From contig NZ_VOIW01000004.1 in NCBI RefSeq assembly GCF_009659625.1, positions 434,001 through 498,000 on the forward strand: DNA of 64,000 nt, read 5' to 3'. The notes under the pieces were generated by a model. It saw only the letters and a list, made by a program, of their open reading frames with translations. It was not told where the DNA came from and ran no database searches. Source of the stretch: Pseudomonas haemolytica. Its GTDB lineage: Bacteria; Pseudomonadota; Gammaproteobacteria; Pseudomonadales; Pseudomonadaceae. Numbering within the stretch: the stretch's first letter is position 1; the number at the start of each line of letters is the position of its first letter. Of the stretch, positions 6,897-16,362 are shown piece after piece. The position numbers were made by a program, and so were the translations under genes.

Positions 6897-8972
6897 ATGC
6901 TTGCCCCTCGCCTGACGCCCATCTCTCTTGGGTTCTCTGTTTTGCTGTCTACCAGTTTTGCCTGCGCGGTGACGGTGTTGCCCGAAACCTCGATCCGCGC
7001 CGAAGCTGACGAAGACGACCCACGGGTCAGGGAGACCGATACCGCTACGCGCACCGCGACCTCCGTACGCTATGTGCCCCAGGCGATCGATTCGGTGAAA
7101 ACCGAAAGCCTGCGCTCCTACGGCACCAACGACCTGGGCCAGGCGTTGAGCGGCATCCCCAACGTCAGCAGCGGCGCCGACACGCGTTTCGACAGCCTGC
7201 GTATACGTGGTTTCGATGCGAGCAATGACTTCTACCTGGATGGCATTCGCGACGACAGCCAGTACGTGCGCGACCTGCATAACATCGAACGCATCGAAGT
7301 GCTCAAGGGGCCGGCTGCGGTGCTCTATGGGCGAGGCGGCCAAGGCGGGATCGTCAACCGCGTGAGCAAATTGCCCACGCCGGGCCAGAAGTCGAGCATC
7401 GAAGCCCAAGGCGGCAGCAATGATCTGCGCAGCCTGTATGCCGACCTGAGCACCGACCCGACCGACACCATCAGCCTGCGTCTGAACATGGGCAACCAGG
7501 ACAACAAAAGCTTCCGCGACGGCGTGAGTGGCAACCGCCAGTTGTTTGCACCTTCGATGAGCTGGCAGCTCACCCCTGAGCTGAACTGGCTGGTGCAATA
7601 CGAATACAGCCGCTACAACCGCACGCCGGACCGTGGCATCCCTGGAGTTAACGGGCGCCCGGCTGATGTGAGTCGCAGCACGACCTATTTTGATAGCGGC
7701 GATTACATCGACGATAAATCCCAGTCCCTGCGCTCCAAACTCGCCTACGAGCTCAATGCCAACTGGCAACTGCGCCACACTCTCGGCGTGTTCAAGCTCG
7801 ACAGCGATTTCGACAATACCTACCAGACCGGCTACGACCCGAAAACCAACACCGTCAGCCGCCAACACTGGCAACAGGACCTGACCACCCGCAATGTGTT
7901 CAACAACCTTGAACTGGAAGGTGGTTTTGATACGTTCGGCCTGGAGCACCGCCTGCTCACCGGTATTGAACTGGGTAGCCAGCGCCGCGATCCGAAGCTG
8001 TACTCGGCTCGGGATGGCAAGACTGTGCCGAGCCTGGACCTCAACCAACCCAATCGCCGCCTGAGCCATACCGGGAGCATGCGACTGTCGAGCAACAACC
8101 ACACCGAAGTCGAAAGTCGCGCCCTGTACGTGCAGGATCAACTGCGCCTGAATGACCAGTGGCAACTCCTCGGCGGGCTGCGTTACGACCGCTTCGAGGT
8201 GGACACCACCAGCAAGCTGCTCAACACCCAACAGGACGTGAAGAGCCACAGCACCAGCCCGCGGGTGGGCCTGGTGTGGACGCCCCTGGAGCACCATTCG
8301 TTCTATGCCTCATGGAGCAAAACCTTCACACCAGCAGGCGGTGGCCTGATTGGCATCACGCCGAATGCGGCCGGCAGCGTCAACGACCTGAGCCCAGAGC
8401 TGACCAAGCAAAAGGAAATCGGCGTGAAGAGCGACTGGCTCGACGACCGCCTGAGCACCACCCTGGCCATCTACGAGTTGGAACTCTACAACCGCCGTAC
8501 CAGCGACCCGCTGGACCGCACCATTACCCTGCTCACCGGCGAGCAACGGTCACGCGGTGTGGAGCTGACCGTCACGGGCAAGATCGTCGACAACTGGTAC
8601 GTACGTGGCGGCGTAGGCGTGCAGGACGCCAAGGTCGAGAAGGACAACAATGGCTTTGAAGGCAAACGGATCAGCGATGTGGCCAAGCGCAATGCCAGCC
8701 TGTTCATCACCTGGAAGCCTGAGATGGGTTGGTATGCGGAAACCGGTTTGACTCTGGTCGGCGATCGTTACGCCGACAACCTCAACACCGTGGTGCTTGC
8801 GGGCTATGGCCGCTGGGACGCACTGGCCGGGTTCCGTCAGAAGGAATGGGACGTCAGGGCGGCGCTGAACAACATCGCCGACAAAAACTACTATGCCTCG
8901 GCGACCAGCGCGGCGCAGATCCAGCCGGGAGAGCCGCGTAGCGTGGTCGTCACAGGTACTTACAGTTTCTAA
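6897..8972 (+). CDS. TonB-dependent siderophore receptor
   Basis: 691 residues starting at ATG 6897; a TTG five codons earlier is less likely. An export signal precedes the T-V-L-P-E-T-S-I-R segment, which may be the TonB-box region. The plug domain has V-P-Q-A-I-D-S-V, L-R-I-R-G-F-D-A and V-L-K-G-P-A-A-V-L-Y-G, and the 22-stranded barrel ends in T-G-T-Y-S-F with terminal Phe. Such receptors import ferric siderophores across the outer membrane using TonB energy. The Y-G-R-G-G-Q-G-G text and overall length are like the catecholate receptors Fiu/PiuA; the exact siderophore is unknown. A Fur-box-like sequence upstream suggests iron control. A REPIN follows the stop codon. Confidence 0.93.
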   Translation: MLAPRLTPISLGFSVLLSTSFACAVTVLPETSIRAEADEDDPRVRETDTATRTATSVRYVPQAIDSVKTESLRSYGTNDLGQALSGIPNVSSGADTRFDSLRIRGFDASNDFYLDGIRDDSQYVRDLHNIERIEVLKGPAAVLYGRGGQGGIVNRVSKLPTPGQKSSIEAQGGSNDLRSLYADLSTDPTDTISLRLNMGNQDNKSFRDGVSGNRQLFAPSMSWQLTPELNWLVQYEYSRYNRTPDRGIPGVNGRPADVSRSTTYFDSGDYIDDKSQSLRSKLAYELNANWQLRHTLGVFKLDSDFDNTYQTGYDPKTNTVSRQHWQQDLTTRNVFNNLELEGGFDTFGLEHRLLTGIELGSQRRDPKLYSARDGKTVPSLDLNQPNRRLSHTGSMRLSSNNHTEVESRALYVQDQLRLNDQWQLLGGLRYDRFEVDTTSKLLNTQQDVKSHSTSPRVGLVWTPLEHHSFYASWSKTFTPAGGGLIGITPNAAGSVNDLSPELTKQKEIGVKSDWLDDRLSTTLAIYELELYNRRTSDPLDRTITLLTGEQRSRGVELTVTGKIVDNWYVRGGVGVQDAKVEKDNNGFEGKRISDVAKRNASLFITWKPEMGWYAETGLTLVGDRYADNLNTVVLAGYGRWDALAGFRQKEWDVRAALNNIADKNYYASATSAAQIQPGEPRSVVVTGTYSF

Positions 8973-8987
8973 TATTCAGCACAGCTC

Positions 8988-9081
8988 AAATGTGGGGGCG
9001 GGCTGCTCGCGAATACGGTCTATCAGTTGCACATTGGCTAACTGACCCACCGTATTCGCGAGCAAGCCCGCTCCCACATTT
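8988..9081. repeat. REPIN (inverted REP doublet), GCGGGCTTGCTCGCGAA type
   Basis: AAATGTGGGGGCGGGCTGCTCGCGAATACGGT is mirrored at 9048-9081, with about 28 bp between. The long palindrome can also end transcription of the TonB-receptor gene. Confidence 0.85.
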
Positions 9082-9099
9082 TTTAGATCTGCATAATTT

Positions 9100-9315
9100 C
9101 TAGTTTCTCATTAGTTCACACAGTGCGCGCACCTCATCCTCCGTGAACAACCCCACCGGGTAGCGTTCACTCATCACGCTGCGCCAGTCAGGCGTTTGCC
9201 TGATCTGTCGTGAGCCGTTCACCTTCAACCAGCGCGCCAGCGCATGGAGCGCGTCACCGTTGACCCGCACAGGGTGGAACGTGCGCGTGTTCATCAGGTT
9301 GATATCGGCATTCAT
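9100..9315 (-). CDS. Small protein of unknown function
   Basis: 71 residues starting MNADINLMNTRTFHPV and ending L-C-E-L-M-R-N. The ATG at 9315 is preceded by CAGGAG at good spacing, which supports this start over the upstream in-frame codons. It has a central basic segment (A-R-W-L-K-V-N-G-S-R-Q-I-R) and an acidic C-terminal helix (T-E-D-E-V-R-A-L-C), with no signal peptide. It is a single gene between a REPIN and the aguA terminator. Function not recognised. Confidence 0.6.
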   Translation of the reverse strand: MNADINLMNTRTFHPVRVNGDALHALARWLKVNGSRQIRQTPDWRSVMSERYPVGLFTEDEVRALCELMRN

Positions 9316-9454
9316 TTCAGCGCTATCTCCTGCTGCATGAGCGGCTAACTTACTCAAGGTTTGTGACAGAACTGCGCAGTCATCTCCTTGAGCCACTGTT
9401 ACGACAGCGATACAAGAGCTATGCCAATTCTTACTGTTCATTGGCATTCAGGTA

Positions 9455-9489
9455 TAAAAAAGCCCGCGACCTGGTTGGGCCGCGGGCTT
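9455..9489 (-). terminator. aguA terminator
   Basis: AGCCCGCG (9461-9468) pairs with CGCGGGCT (9481-9488). Read on the minus strand it is followed by a U run, so it ends the aguA transcript. Confidence 0.85.
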
Positions 9490-9549
9490 GCCGGGAACAC
9501 TGCAATCGCACAGTGGTCGCTCGCCATCAAGGCGCTGTTACAACAGCAC

Positions 9550-10656
9550 TCAATTTCTGTACGGGGCTGGCTGCTGTTGGGTCAGGCAATGGATATTGCC
9601 ACCACCCAGTAACAGTTCGCGGCCCGGCACCATCACCACTTCGTGCTGCGGGAACAGGCTCTGCAGGATTTGCTTGGCCTGGTTGTCCAGCGGGTCGTCG
9701 AAACTCGGCGCGATGATGCCGCCATTGACGATCAGGAAGTTGACGTAGGAACCGGCCAACCGCACGCTCGGATTACGTTCCTGGCTACCGTCCACCGGGT
9801 CGACACCGGCGCACTCTTCCTCAGTGGCATACAGCGGCCCCGGGATCGGCATTTTATGCACGATGAAAGAGCGACCCTTGGCGTCGGTGCTGCGTTGCAG
9901 CACGTCCATGGCAGCCTGGCAGCGTGCGTAGTTCGGGTCTTGCGGGTCATCGGTCCAGGCCAGCAACACTTCACCCGGGCGTACGTAGCAGCAGAAGTTA
10001 TCCACATGGCCGTCGGTTTCGTCATTGAACAGGCCATCCGGCAACCAGATGATCTTATCCACCGCCAAGCAGTCACTGAGCACTGCCTCGATGGCTGAAC
10101 GATCAAGATGCGGGTTGCGATTGCGGTTCAACAGGCATTCTTCGGTGGTGATCAAGGTCCCTTCGCCATCGACATGAATCGAACCGCCTTCGAGCACGAA
10201 GCCTTTGGTGCGGTAACGCGGCGCGCGCTCGATCTCCAGGATCTTGCCGCCCACCTGGGAATCACGGTTCCACGGCGAATACAGACCGCCGTCAAAACCA
10301 CCCCAGGCATTGAAATCCCAATTCACACCGCGCACTTCGCCACTGCCGTTGATCAGGAAAGTCGGGCCGGTATCGCGGACCCAGGCATCGTCGCTGGACA
10401 TTTCCACCAGGCGGATATTGGGCACATCGAGGCGGGCACGGGCGTTCTCGTACTGGCCGGCGGAAACCGCAACGGTCACCGGCTCAAAGCGTGCGATGGC
10501 CTTGGCCACGGCCACATGGGCTGCCTGCGCCGGCTTACCGCCCAGGCGCCAGTTGTCCGGGCGCTCGGGCCAGATCATCCAGGCTTGGGTCTGGGGCGCC
10601 CATTCGGCAGGCATATGAAAGCCATCGGCGCGAGGTGTGCTGTGCAAAGTGGTCAT
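9550..10656 (-). CDS. aguA: Agmatine deiminase
   Basis: Converts agmatine to N-carbamoylputrescine and ammonia, a step of arginine-to-putrescine degradation in the cytoplasm. 368 residues when started at the ATG at 10656, which has GGAG upstream; this equals the usual length for Pseudomonas AguA. Family marks are W-P-E-R-P-D-N-W-R near the N terminus, [30 protein letters not shown] and the C-terminal catalytic cysteine in G-G-G-N-I-H-C. The partner aguB (N-carbamoylputrescine amidase) is not adjacent here. Terminator downstream. Confidence 0.97.
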   Translation of the reverse strand: MTTLHSTPRADGFHMPAEWAPQTQAWMIWPERPDNWRLGGKPAQAAHVAVAKAIARFEPVTVAVSAGQYENARARLDVPNIRLVEMSSDDAWVRDTGPTFLINGSGEVRGVNWDFNAWGGFDGGLYSPWNRDSQVGGKILEIERAPRYRTKGFVLEGGSIHVDGEGTLITTEECLLNRNRNPHLDRSAIEAVLSDCLAVDKIIWLPDGLFNDETDGHVDNFCCYVRPGEVLLAWTDDPQDPNYARCQAAMDVLQRSTDAKGRSFIVHKMPIPGPLYATEEECAGVDPVDGSQERNPSVRLAGSYVNFLIVNGGIIAPSFDDPLDNQAKQILQSLFPQHEVVMVPGRELLLGGGNIHCLTQQQPAPYRN

Positions 10657-11144
10657 GGCGATCAAGACTCCGAACGGGGTGAAGGGCGACTTTATAACGG
10701 ATAAAAATCGACTTTAAAAGCATCTATGCAGGCCTGTAGCTAAAAACACCGCAAAATAGCCGATAACAATCGATAACTTGCCGAGGTTCAACCAGCAGCT
10801 TTGCGTGTTCCAACTATTAAGGGCAGCATGCGAGCCCTAGAGCCGAACCACAGCCCGGTCATCGCGGCAGATTTTCAGAACAAACCGGCCACAGGCGCTG
10901 TCCACAGTGCCGCTCGAGCAGGTATACCGCCTGATCGGGGCTCACTCGTGGGCCAGGTAAACTGGCACGGTGGGTCAACGTGGCTAACGACATTGTGACG
11001 ATCTTTGTTTTTTCAGGCGTCTACATCGGCATTGTTAAGGGGCGTTAATCATCCCCTTCTGCTCGCGGTGCTTGCGCCGGCCCGATTCACAACTCAAGCT
11101 ATGCTTCTTTCGCTTAATGTCCGTCTAAGGAAAAGGCCCTCGAC
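10657..11144. other. Intergenic region before the rml operon
   Basis: About 490 bp between divergent aguA and rmlB. Short ORFs present have no ribosome-binding site or protein-like composition. It should hold the aguA and rml promoters; I see no JUMPstart element or riboswitch. AAGGAAAAGG precedes the rmlB start. Confidence 0.6.
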
Positions 11145-12227
11145 ATGCGCATTCTCATCACCGGCGGTGCCGGATTTATTGGCTCCGCCCTGATCCGCCA
11201 CCTGATTCAACACACTGAGCACGAAGTGCTCAACCTGGACAAGCTGACTTACGCCGGCAACCTTGAGTCGCTGACCAGCATCGCGTCCAACAGCCGCTAT
11301 GAGTTCGTCCAGGCCGATATCATCGACCAGGCCGCCGTCAGCGCCTTGCTCGCACGCTTCAAGCCCGATGCGATCATGCACTTGGCGGCTGAGTCCCATG
11401 TCGACCGTTCCATTGACGGTCCGTCGGATTTTATCCAGACCAACATTGTCGGCACCTATAGCCTGCTGGAAGCCACGCGAGCCTATTGGCAGAAGCTGGC
11501 CGAACCGGCGAAAAGCGCATTCCGTTTCCACCACATCTCCACTGACGAGGTGTATGGCGACCTGCACGGCGTGGACGACCTCTTCACTGAAACCACGCCT
11601 TACGCCCCCAGCTCGCCGTATTCCGCGAGCAAAGCGGCATCCGACCATCTGGTCCGCGCCTGGCAGCGCACCTATGGCTTGCCGGTGCTGCTGACCAACT
11701 GCTCGAACAACTACGGGCCGTTCCACTTCCCCGAAAAGTTGATCCCACTGGTTATTCTCAACGCCCTCGCGGGCAAGCCACTGCCGGTGTATGGCGATGG
11801 TTTGCAGGTACGCGACTGGCTGTTCGTCGAAGATCACGCTCGTGCGCTGCTCAAAGTAGTGACCACTGGGGTTGTAGGCGAGACCTACAACATCGGCGGC
11901 CACAACGAACAGAAGAACATCGACGTGGTGCGGAGCATCTGCGGCCTGTTGGAAGAGCTGGCACCGCAACGCCCAGCCGGCGTGGAAAAATTCGCTGACC
12001 TGATCACCTTCGTCAAGGATCGTCCAGGCCACGACCAACGCTACGCCATCGACGCCAGCAAAATCGAACGCGAACTGGGTTGGGTCCCGGAAGAAACCTT
12101 TGAGACCGGCCTGCGTAAAACCGTGCAGTGGTACCTCGACAACCTGGAATGGTGCCGCAGGGTCCAAGACGGCAGTTATCAAGGTGAGCGACTGGGCAAT
12201 ACTGACGCGAAGGATCTGATCGCATGA
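11145..12227 (+). CDS. rmlB: dTDP-glucose 4,6-dehydratase
   Basis: Second step of dTDP-L-rhamnose synthesis: removes water from dTDP-glucose to give the 4-keto-6-deoxy sugar. 360 residues. It has the NAD-binding G-G-A-G-F-I-G (7-13), the active-site T-D-E (133-135) that marks 4,6-dehydratases, and the Y-S-A-S-K catalytic pair (Tyr159, Lys163) of extended short-chain dehydrogenases. It is first of four genes, each overlapping the next by 4 bases (rmlB-A-C-D). The product feeds LPS and rhamnolipid rhamnose. Start ATG is preceded by AAGGAAAAGG. Confidence 0.98.
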   Translation: MRILITGGAGFIGSALIRHLIQHTEHEVLNLDKLTYAGNLESLTSIASNSRYEFVQADIIDQAAVSALLARFKPDAIMHLAAESHVDRSIDGPSDFIQTNIVGTYSLLEATRAYWQKLAEPAKSAFRFHHISTDEVYGDLHGVDDLFTETTPYAPSSPYSASKAASDHLVRAWQRTYGLPVLLTNCSNNYGPFHFPEKLIPLVILNALAGKPLPVYGDGLQVRDWLFVEDHARALLKVVTTGVVGETYNIGGHNEQKNIDVVRSICGLLEELAPQRPAGVEKFADLITFVKDRPGHDQRYAIDASKIERELGWVPEETFETGLRKTVQWYLDNLEWCRRVQDGSYQGERLGNTDAKDLIA

Positions 12228-13099
12228 TGAAGGGCATTGTATTGGCCGGCGGTTCCGGCACCCGTTTGCACCCTATTACCCTGGGCGTGTCCAAACAGCT
12301 GTTGCCGGTGTATGACAAACCGATGATCTACTACCCGATCTCGGTGCTGATGCTGGCGGGGATCAAGGACATCCTGGTGATCTCCACTCCCGCTGACTTG
12401 CCGCAATACCGCAACCTGTTGGGCGATGGTAGCCAGTTCGGCGTGCGCTTCAGCTATGCGGAGCAGCCTTCGCCGGATGGCCTTGCCCAGGCGTTCATCA
12501 TTGGTGAAGAGTTCATCGGCGATGACCCTGTATGCCTGATCCTGGGAGACAACATCTTCCATGGCCAGCATTTCGGCGAACAACTGCGCAACGCAGCTCA
12601 CCGTCCGTCGGGCGCCACGGTGTTCGGTTACTGGGTCAAAGACCCGGAGCGTTTCGGCGTGATCGATTTCGACAATGAAGGCCGCGCCCTGTCGATCGAA
12701 GAAAAGCCGGCAAAGCCTAAATCCAGCTATGCCGTGACCGGTTTGTATTTCTACGACAACGACGTGATCAAGATTGCCAAGGCGGTCAAGCCATCGCCAC
12801 GCGGCGAGTTGGAAATCACCGACGTCAACAATGCCTACCTCCAGCGCGGCGACCTGCACGTGGAGCGGTTCGGCCGTGGTTTCGCCTGGCTCGACACGGG
12901 CACCCATGACAGCCTCTTGGAAGCCTCGACTTACGTACAGACCATCGAGCATCGCCAAGGCCTGAAAGTAGCTTGCCTGGAAGAGATCGCCTACGAGAAC
13001 GGCTGGATCACTCGTGACTATTTGCTCGAGCGGGCCAAATACTTCGGCAAAACCGGCTATGGTCAGTATTTGTACACTCTTGCTGGGAACCGTAAATGA
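12224..13099 (+). CDS. rmlA: Glucose-1-phosphate thymidylyltransferase
   Basis: First step of dTDP-rhamnose synthesis: joins dTTP and glucose-1-phosphate. 291 residues with the nucleotidyltransferase signature [11 protein letters not shown] near the N terminus, the lysine in [11 protein letters not shown], and L-I-L-G-D-N-I-F for metal and sugar binding. Length and sequence are standard for RmlA. The start overlaps the rmlB stop by four bases (ATGA), showing translational coupling. The enzyme is normally feedback-inhibited by dTDP-rhamnose. Confidence 0.98.
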   Translation: MMKGIVLAGGSGTRLHPITLGVSKQLLPVYDKPMIYYPISVLMLAGIKDILVISTPADLPQYRNLLGDGSQFGVRFSYAEQPSPDGLAQAFIIGEEFIGDDPVCLILGDNIFHGQHFGEQLRNAAHRPSGATVFGYWVKDPERFGVIDFDNEGRALSIEEKPAKPKSSYAVTGLYFYDNDVIKIAKAVKPSPRGELEITDVNNAYLQRGDLHVERFGRGFAWLDTGTHDSLLEASTYVQTIEHRQGLKVACLEEIAYENGWITRDYLLERAKYFGKTGYGQYLYTLAGNRK

Positions 13100-13641
13100 A
13101 TGTGAGCGCTACTGAGCTGCCCGGCGTATTGGTCATCGAGCCGAAGGTATTTGGCGATGAACGCGGTTTTTTCTACGAGAGCTTTAACGCACGGGATTTT
13201 GCCCAGGCCAGCGGCCTGCAACTGCAGTTCGTGCAGGACAACCATTCACGCTCGCAAAAAGGCGTGCTGCGAGGCCTGCACTACCAGGTAGAACACGCTC
13301 AGGGGAAACTGGTGCGCGTAACTGCCGGCGAAGTATTGGACGTGGCGGTGGATATCCGCCGCAGTTCGCCTCAGTTCGGCAAATGGGCGAGCGTGCGCCT
13401 GTCTGCCGAAAATAACCGCCAACTGTGGATTCCACCGGGCTTTGCCCACGGTTTTCTGGTGCTCAGCGACTACGCTGAGTTCCTCTACAAGACCACGGAT
13501 TACTACACACCCTCTGCGGAACGTTGCATTCGTTGGGACGACCCTGATCTGAATATAGATTGGCAACTCAAGGGTCCACCGACCTTGTCCGCCAAGGATC
13601 AAAACGGCAAAAGTCTGAAAGACGCGGACCTGTTCCCGTGA
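13096..13641 (+). CDS. rmlC: dTDP-4-dehydrorhamnose 3,5-epimerase
   Basis: Third pathway step; epimerises C3 and C5 of the 4-keto sugar. 181 residues of the RmlC cupin fold: G-F-F-Y-E-S-F-N near the start, R-G-L-H-Y-Q with the catalytic His, [12 protein letters not shown] and I-P-P-G-F-A-H-G-F. It overlaps rmlA by four bases upstream and rmlD by four bases downstream. Confidence 0.98.
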   Translation: MNVSATELPGVLVIEPKVFGDERGFFYESFNARDFAQASGLQLQFVQDNHSRSQKGVLRGLHYQVEHAQGKLVRVTAGEVLDVAVDIRRSSPQFGKWASVRLSAENNRQLWIPPGFAHGFLVLSDYAEFLYKTTDYYTPSAERCIRWDDPDLNIDWQLKGPPTLSAKDQNGKSLKDADLFP

Positions 13642-14519
13642 CAGCGCCCCTGAAAATTCTCATTACCGGCCAACACGGCCAAGTTTCCCAAGAGCTGCAG
13701 CAGCGGCTCCAAGGCCTGGGCGAACTCATCGTCCTGGGCCGCGACCAGCTTGATCTGGCCGATGCTGAACTCATCCGCAAGCAGGTGCGCGCCCATCGCC
13801 CCGGTTTGATCATCAATGCGGCAGCCCACACCGCCGTCGATCTGGCCGAGAGCGAACCAGATGCAGCTTTCGCCATCAACGCCATCGCCCCCGGCATCCT
13901 CGCCGAGGAAGCCAAGGCGTTGAGCATCCCGCTGATTCACTACTCGACCGACTATGTGTTCGATGGCACTAAACCCGCCCCGTACACCGAAAACGACACG
14001 CCAAACCCCTTGGGTGTCTACGGCCAGAGCAAGCTGGCGGGTGAGCAGGCGATTGCAGCTGTAGGCGGCGAGCACCTGATTTTGCGCACCAGCTGGGTGT
14101 ATTCGAGCCATGGCAAGAATTTCCTGCTGACCATGCAACGCCTGCTGCAGGAAAAACCGCAGATGCGTATCGTCGCCGACCAGATCGGTGCGCCGACCTG
14201 GGCCGGGACCATCGCCACCAGCACCCGTGTGCTGATCGAGCAATGGCAAGCCGGCAAGGCCGGGGCTTGGGGTGTCTACCACCTCACCGCCCAGGGTGAA
14301 ACCTCATGGTTCGGCTTTGCCGAGGCCATTGGCGCGCAGCTGCGGGCCGAGGGAAAAGCCTGCGCCGAACTGGAGCCGATCCCTTCCACTGCTTACCCAA
14401 CTCCCGCCAGGCGCCCGCTGAACTCGCGCCTGGATTGCACTCGCCTGCAACAGCAATGGCACGTCAGCCAGCCGCAGTGGCAAGACGCATTGCACGAGTG
14501 TCTTGCGCAACAGCACTAG
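13638..14519 (+). CDS. rmlD: dTDP-4-dehydrorhamnose reductase
   Basis: Final step: reduces the 4-keto group with NAD(P)H to yield dTDP-L-rhamnose. 293 residues from a GTG start that overlaps the rmlC stop (GTGA). It shows the nucleotide-binding I-T-G-Q-H-G-Q-V near the start, N-A-A-A-H-T-A-V-D, S-T-D-Y-V-F-D-G and the catalytic Y-G-Q-S-K-L-A-G-E pair. The order B-A-C-D differs from the B-D-A-C order known in P. aeruginosa. The next gene, dctB, starts 34 bp later, so some transcripts may continue. Confidence 0.97.
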   Translation: MTAPLKILITGQHGQVSQELQQRLQGLGELIVLGRDQLDLADAELIRKQVRAHRPGLIINAAAHTAVDLAESEPDAAFAINAIAPGILAEEAKALSIPLIHYSTDYVFDGTKPAPYTENDTPNPLGVYGQSKLAGEQAIAAVGGEHLILRTSWVYSSHGKNFLLTMQRLLQEKPQMRIVADQIGAPTWAGTIATSTRVLIEQWQAGKAGAWGVYHLTAQGETSWFGFAEAIGAQLRAEGKACAELEPIPSTAYPTPARRPLNSRLDCTRLQQQWHVSQPQWQDALHECLAQQH

Positions 14520-14553
14520 GCATAATGCGCCTGTACCCACAGGCGCGATCCCC

Positions 14554-16362
14554 ATGACTCCACCCCTTCCGCGAAGACCCCGCTGGCGCAGCCTTGCCCT
14601 GCTGGCATTGTGCCTGGCGCCGCTGCTGTGGCCGCTGGAGCACTTGGCCGAGCGCTACTACCGCAGCGAGTTGGCCGGGCAAAATCGCCAGACCCTCGAC
14701 CTGTACGTCGCCAACCTGCTGGGCACCCTGCACCGCTACGAAGTGCTGCCGCAGATCCTCGGTGATCTGCCGGCCCTGCGCACTGCGCTGGATGCGCCCC
14801 ACGTCAGCACCAACCTGGCCAACGCCAACCTGTTGCTCAAGGATGTCGCCACCCAGGCCGGGGTGGAAGTCATGTACCTGATGGACACCACCGGCAAGAC
14901 CCTCGCCGCGTCCAACTGGGACAAACAAGACAGCTTTGTCGGGCGCAACTTTTCTTTCCGCCCCTATTTCAGCGAAGCCATGGCCGGGCGCCTGGGCCGG
15001 TTTTTCGGTTTAGGCACCACCTCGGCCAAGCGCGGTTACTTCTTCGCTGCCGCCGTGCGTGATGGCGACACCATCATCGGCGTGCTGGTGGTGAAGGTCG
15101 ACCTCGACCACACCGAAAGCCTGTGGGGCAACACCCCGGAACAACTGCTGGTCACTGATCACAACGGCGTGGTAATCCTCACCTCGCGCCCGCAATGGCG
15201 ATTCCGCGCGACCCGGCCTCTGACCGCCGAAGAACGCCAGGCCATCATTGCCATCCAGCCCTATCCAACCCGCGACCCGCAGCCGCTGAGCCTGAGCAGC
15301 ACCGCCTGGCTGCGCCAATCCACAGCCATCGCCGAAACCGGCTGGAACGTGGAAATCCTCGCACCACGCTCGCTGATCAACCGTCCGGTACGCACGGTGG
15401 TGGCCGTCGGTGGTGCGGCGCTGTTAGTGCTGATGCTGTTGCTGGGATTGATGATGCAGCGCCGCCGACATTACCTGGAACGCATCGCCTTCGAAGCCAA
15501 GGCCCGTCGCGAGTTGGAAATGCGCGTGGTGGAGCGTACCAGTGATCTGGAGGGCCTTAACCGGCGCCTGAAACAGGAAGTGCTCGAGCGCGAGCACGCC
15601 CAGCAGGAGTTGGTGCGCGCCCAGGACGACCTGGTGCAGGCGGGCAAACTCTCGGCGCTGGGCACCATGTCGGCGAGTATCAGCCATGAACTCAATCAGC
15701 CGCTGGCAGCAATTCGCAGCTATGCGGAGAACGCCGAAATCCTGCTCGACCATGAGCGCACGACTGATGCGCGTGGCAACCTCAAGCTGATCAGCGAATT
15801 GACCGGGCGCATGGCCTCGATCATTGCACACCTGCGCGCCTTCGCCCGCCGCGACCGCCACGCGCCAGAGAGTGTGGCCCTGCAACCGGCGCTGGACGAC
15901 GCCCTGGCGTTGCTGGCCAAACGGCGGCGCTCGATGGAAGTGGAGTTGATCCGCGACCTGCCCGAGGCCACCCTGTGGGTGCAAGCAGGTGAAACCCGCC
16001 TGCGCCAAGTGCTGGGAAACCTGCTGGCCAACGCCCTCGACGCCCTCACCGAAAAAGGCCCGCCGCGCAAACTCTGGCTGAGTGCCGAAACCACTGCGCA
16101 GGGCGTCAACCTGTACATTCGCGACAACGGCCCGGGCTTTTGCCTGGAAGCCCTGGGCCGCGCCAGCGAGCCGTTCTATACCACCAAGACGCGCACCCAG
16201 GGCCTGGGCTTGGGCCTGGCGATCTGCGACACCCTGATGCGTGCCTTTGGCGGCGAACTGCTGTTCGCCAACCACAAGGAAGGCGGCGCGCTGTTAACCT
16301 TGAAATTGCGTGCCGGTTTGCCGGGCGTGAGTCTGCAACCGTCCGAGGACCGCAGTGTATGA
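14554..16362 (+). CDS. dctB: C4-dicarboxylate sensor histidine kinase DctB
   Basis: 602 residues. A transmembrane segment near 14-30 and another near 285-308 flank a periplasmic double-PAS-like sensor domain containing S-F-R-P-Y-F and R-G-Y-F-F. A coiled linker leads to the kinase core with the phospho-accepting histidine in S-I-S-H-E-L-N-Q-P, then the ATP-binding N-L-L-A-N-A-L-D-A, D-N-G-P-G-F and G-L-G-L-G-L-A-I. DctB senses succinate, fumarate and malate and phosphorylates DctD. The assignment rests on architecture and on the rml-dctB-dctD order known in P. aeruginosa. It overlaps dctD by four bases. Confidence 0.92.
   Translation: MTPPLPRRPRWRSLALLALCLAPLLWPLEHLAERYYRSELAGQNRQTLDLYVANLLGTLHRYEVLPQILGDLPALRTALDAPHVSTNLANANLLLKDVATQAGVEVMYLMDTTGKTLAASNWDKQDSFVGRNFSFRPYFSEAMAGRLGRFFGLGTTSAKRGYFFAAAVRDGDTIIGVLVVKVDLDHTESLWGNTPEQLLVTDHNGVVILTSRPQWRFRATRPLTAEERQAIIAIQPYPTRDPQPLSLSSTAWLRQSTAIAETGWNVEILAPRSLINRPVRTVVAVGGAALLVLMLLLGLMMQRRRHYLERIAFEAKARRELEMRVVERTSDLEGLNRRLKQEVLEREHAQQELVRAQDDLVQAGKLSALGTMSASISHELNQPLAAIRSYAENAEILLDHERTTDARGNLKLISELTGRMASIIAHLRAFARRDRHAPESVALQPALDDALALLAKRRRSMEVELIRDLPEATLWVQAGETRLRQVLGNLLANALDALTEKGPPRKLWLSAETTAQGVNLYIRDNGPGFCLEALGRASEPFYTTKTRTQGLGLGLAICDTLMRAFGGELLFANHKEGGALLTLKLRAGLPGVSLQPSEDRSV

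Noticed and set aside
6789..8297. 502-codon minus-strand ORF
   Set aside because: It lies wholly opposite the TonB receptor gene. It is rich in Val, Ala, His and Gln in the way typical of shadow frames in GC-rich DNA, with no domain.
10801..11193. Small ORFs of 62-65 codons before rmlB
   Set aside because: No ribosome-binding site, odd composition, and one overlaps the rmlB start.
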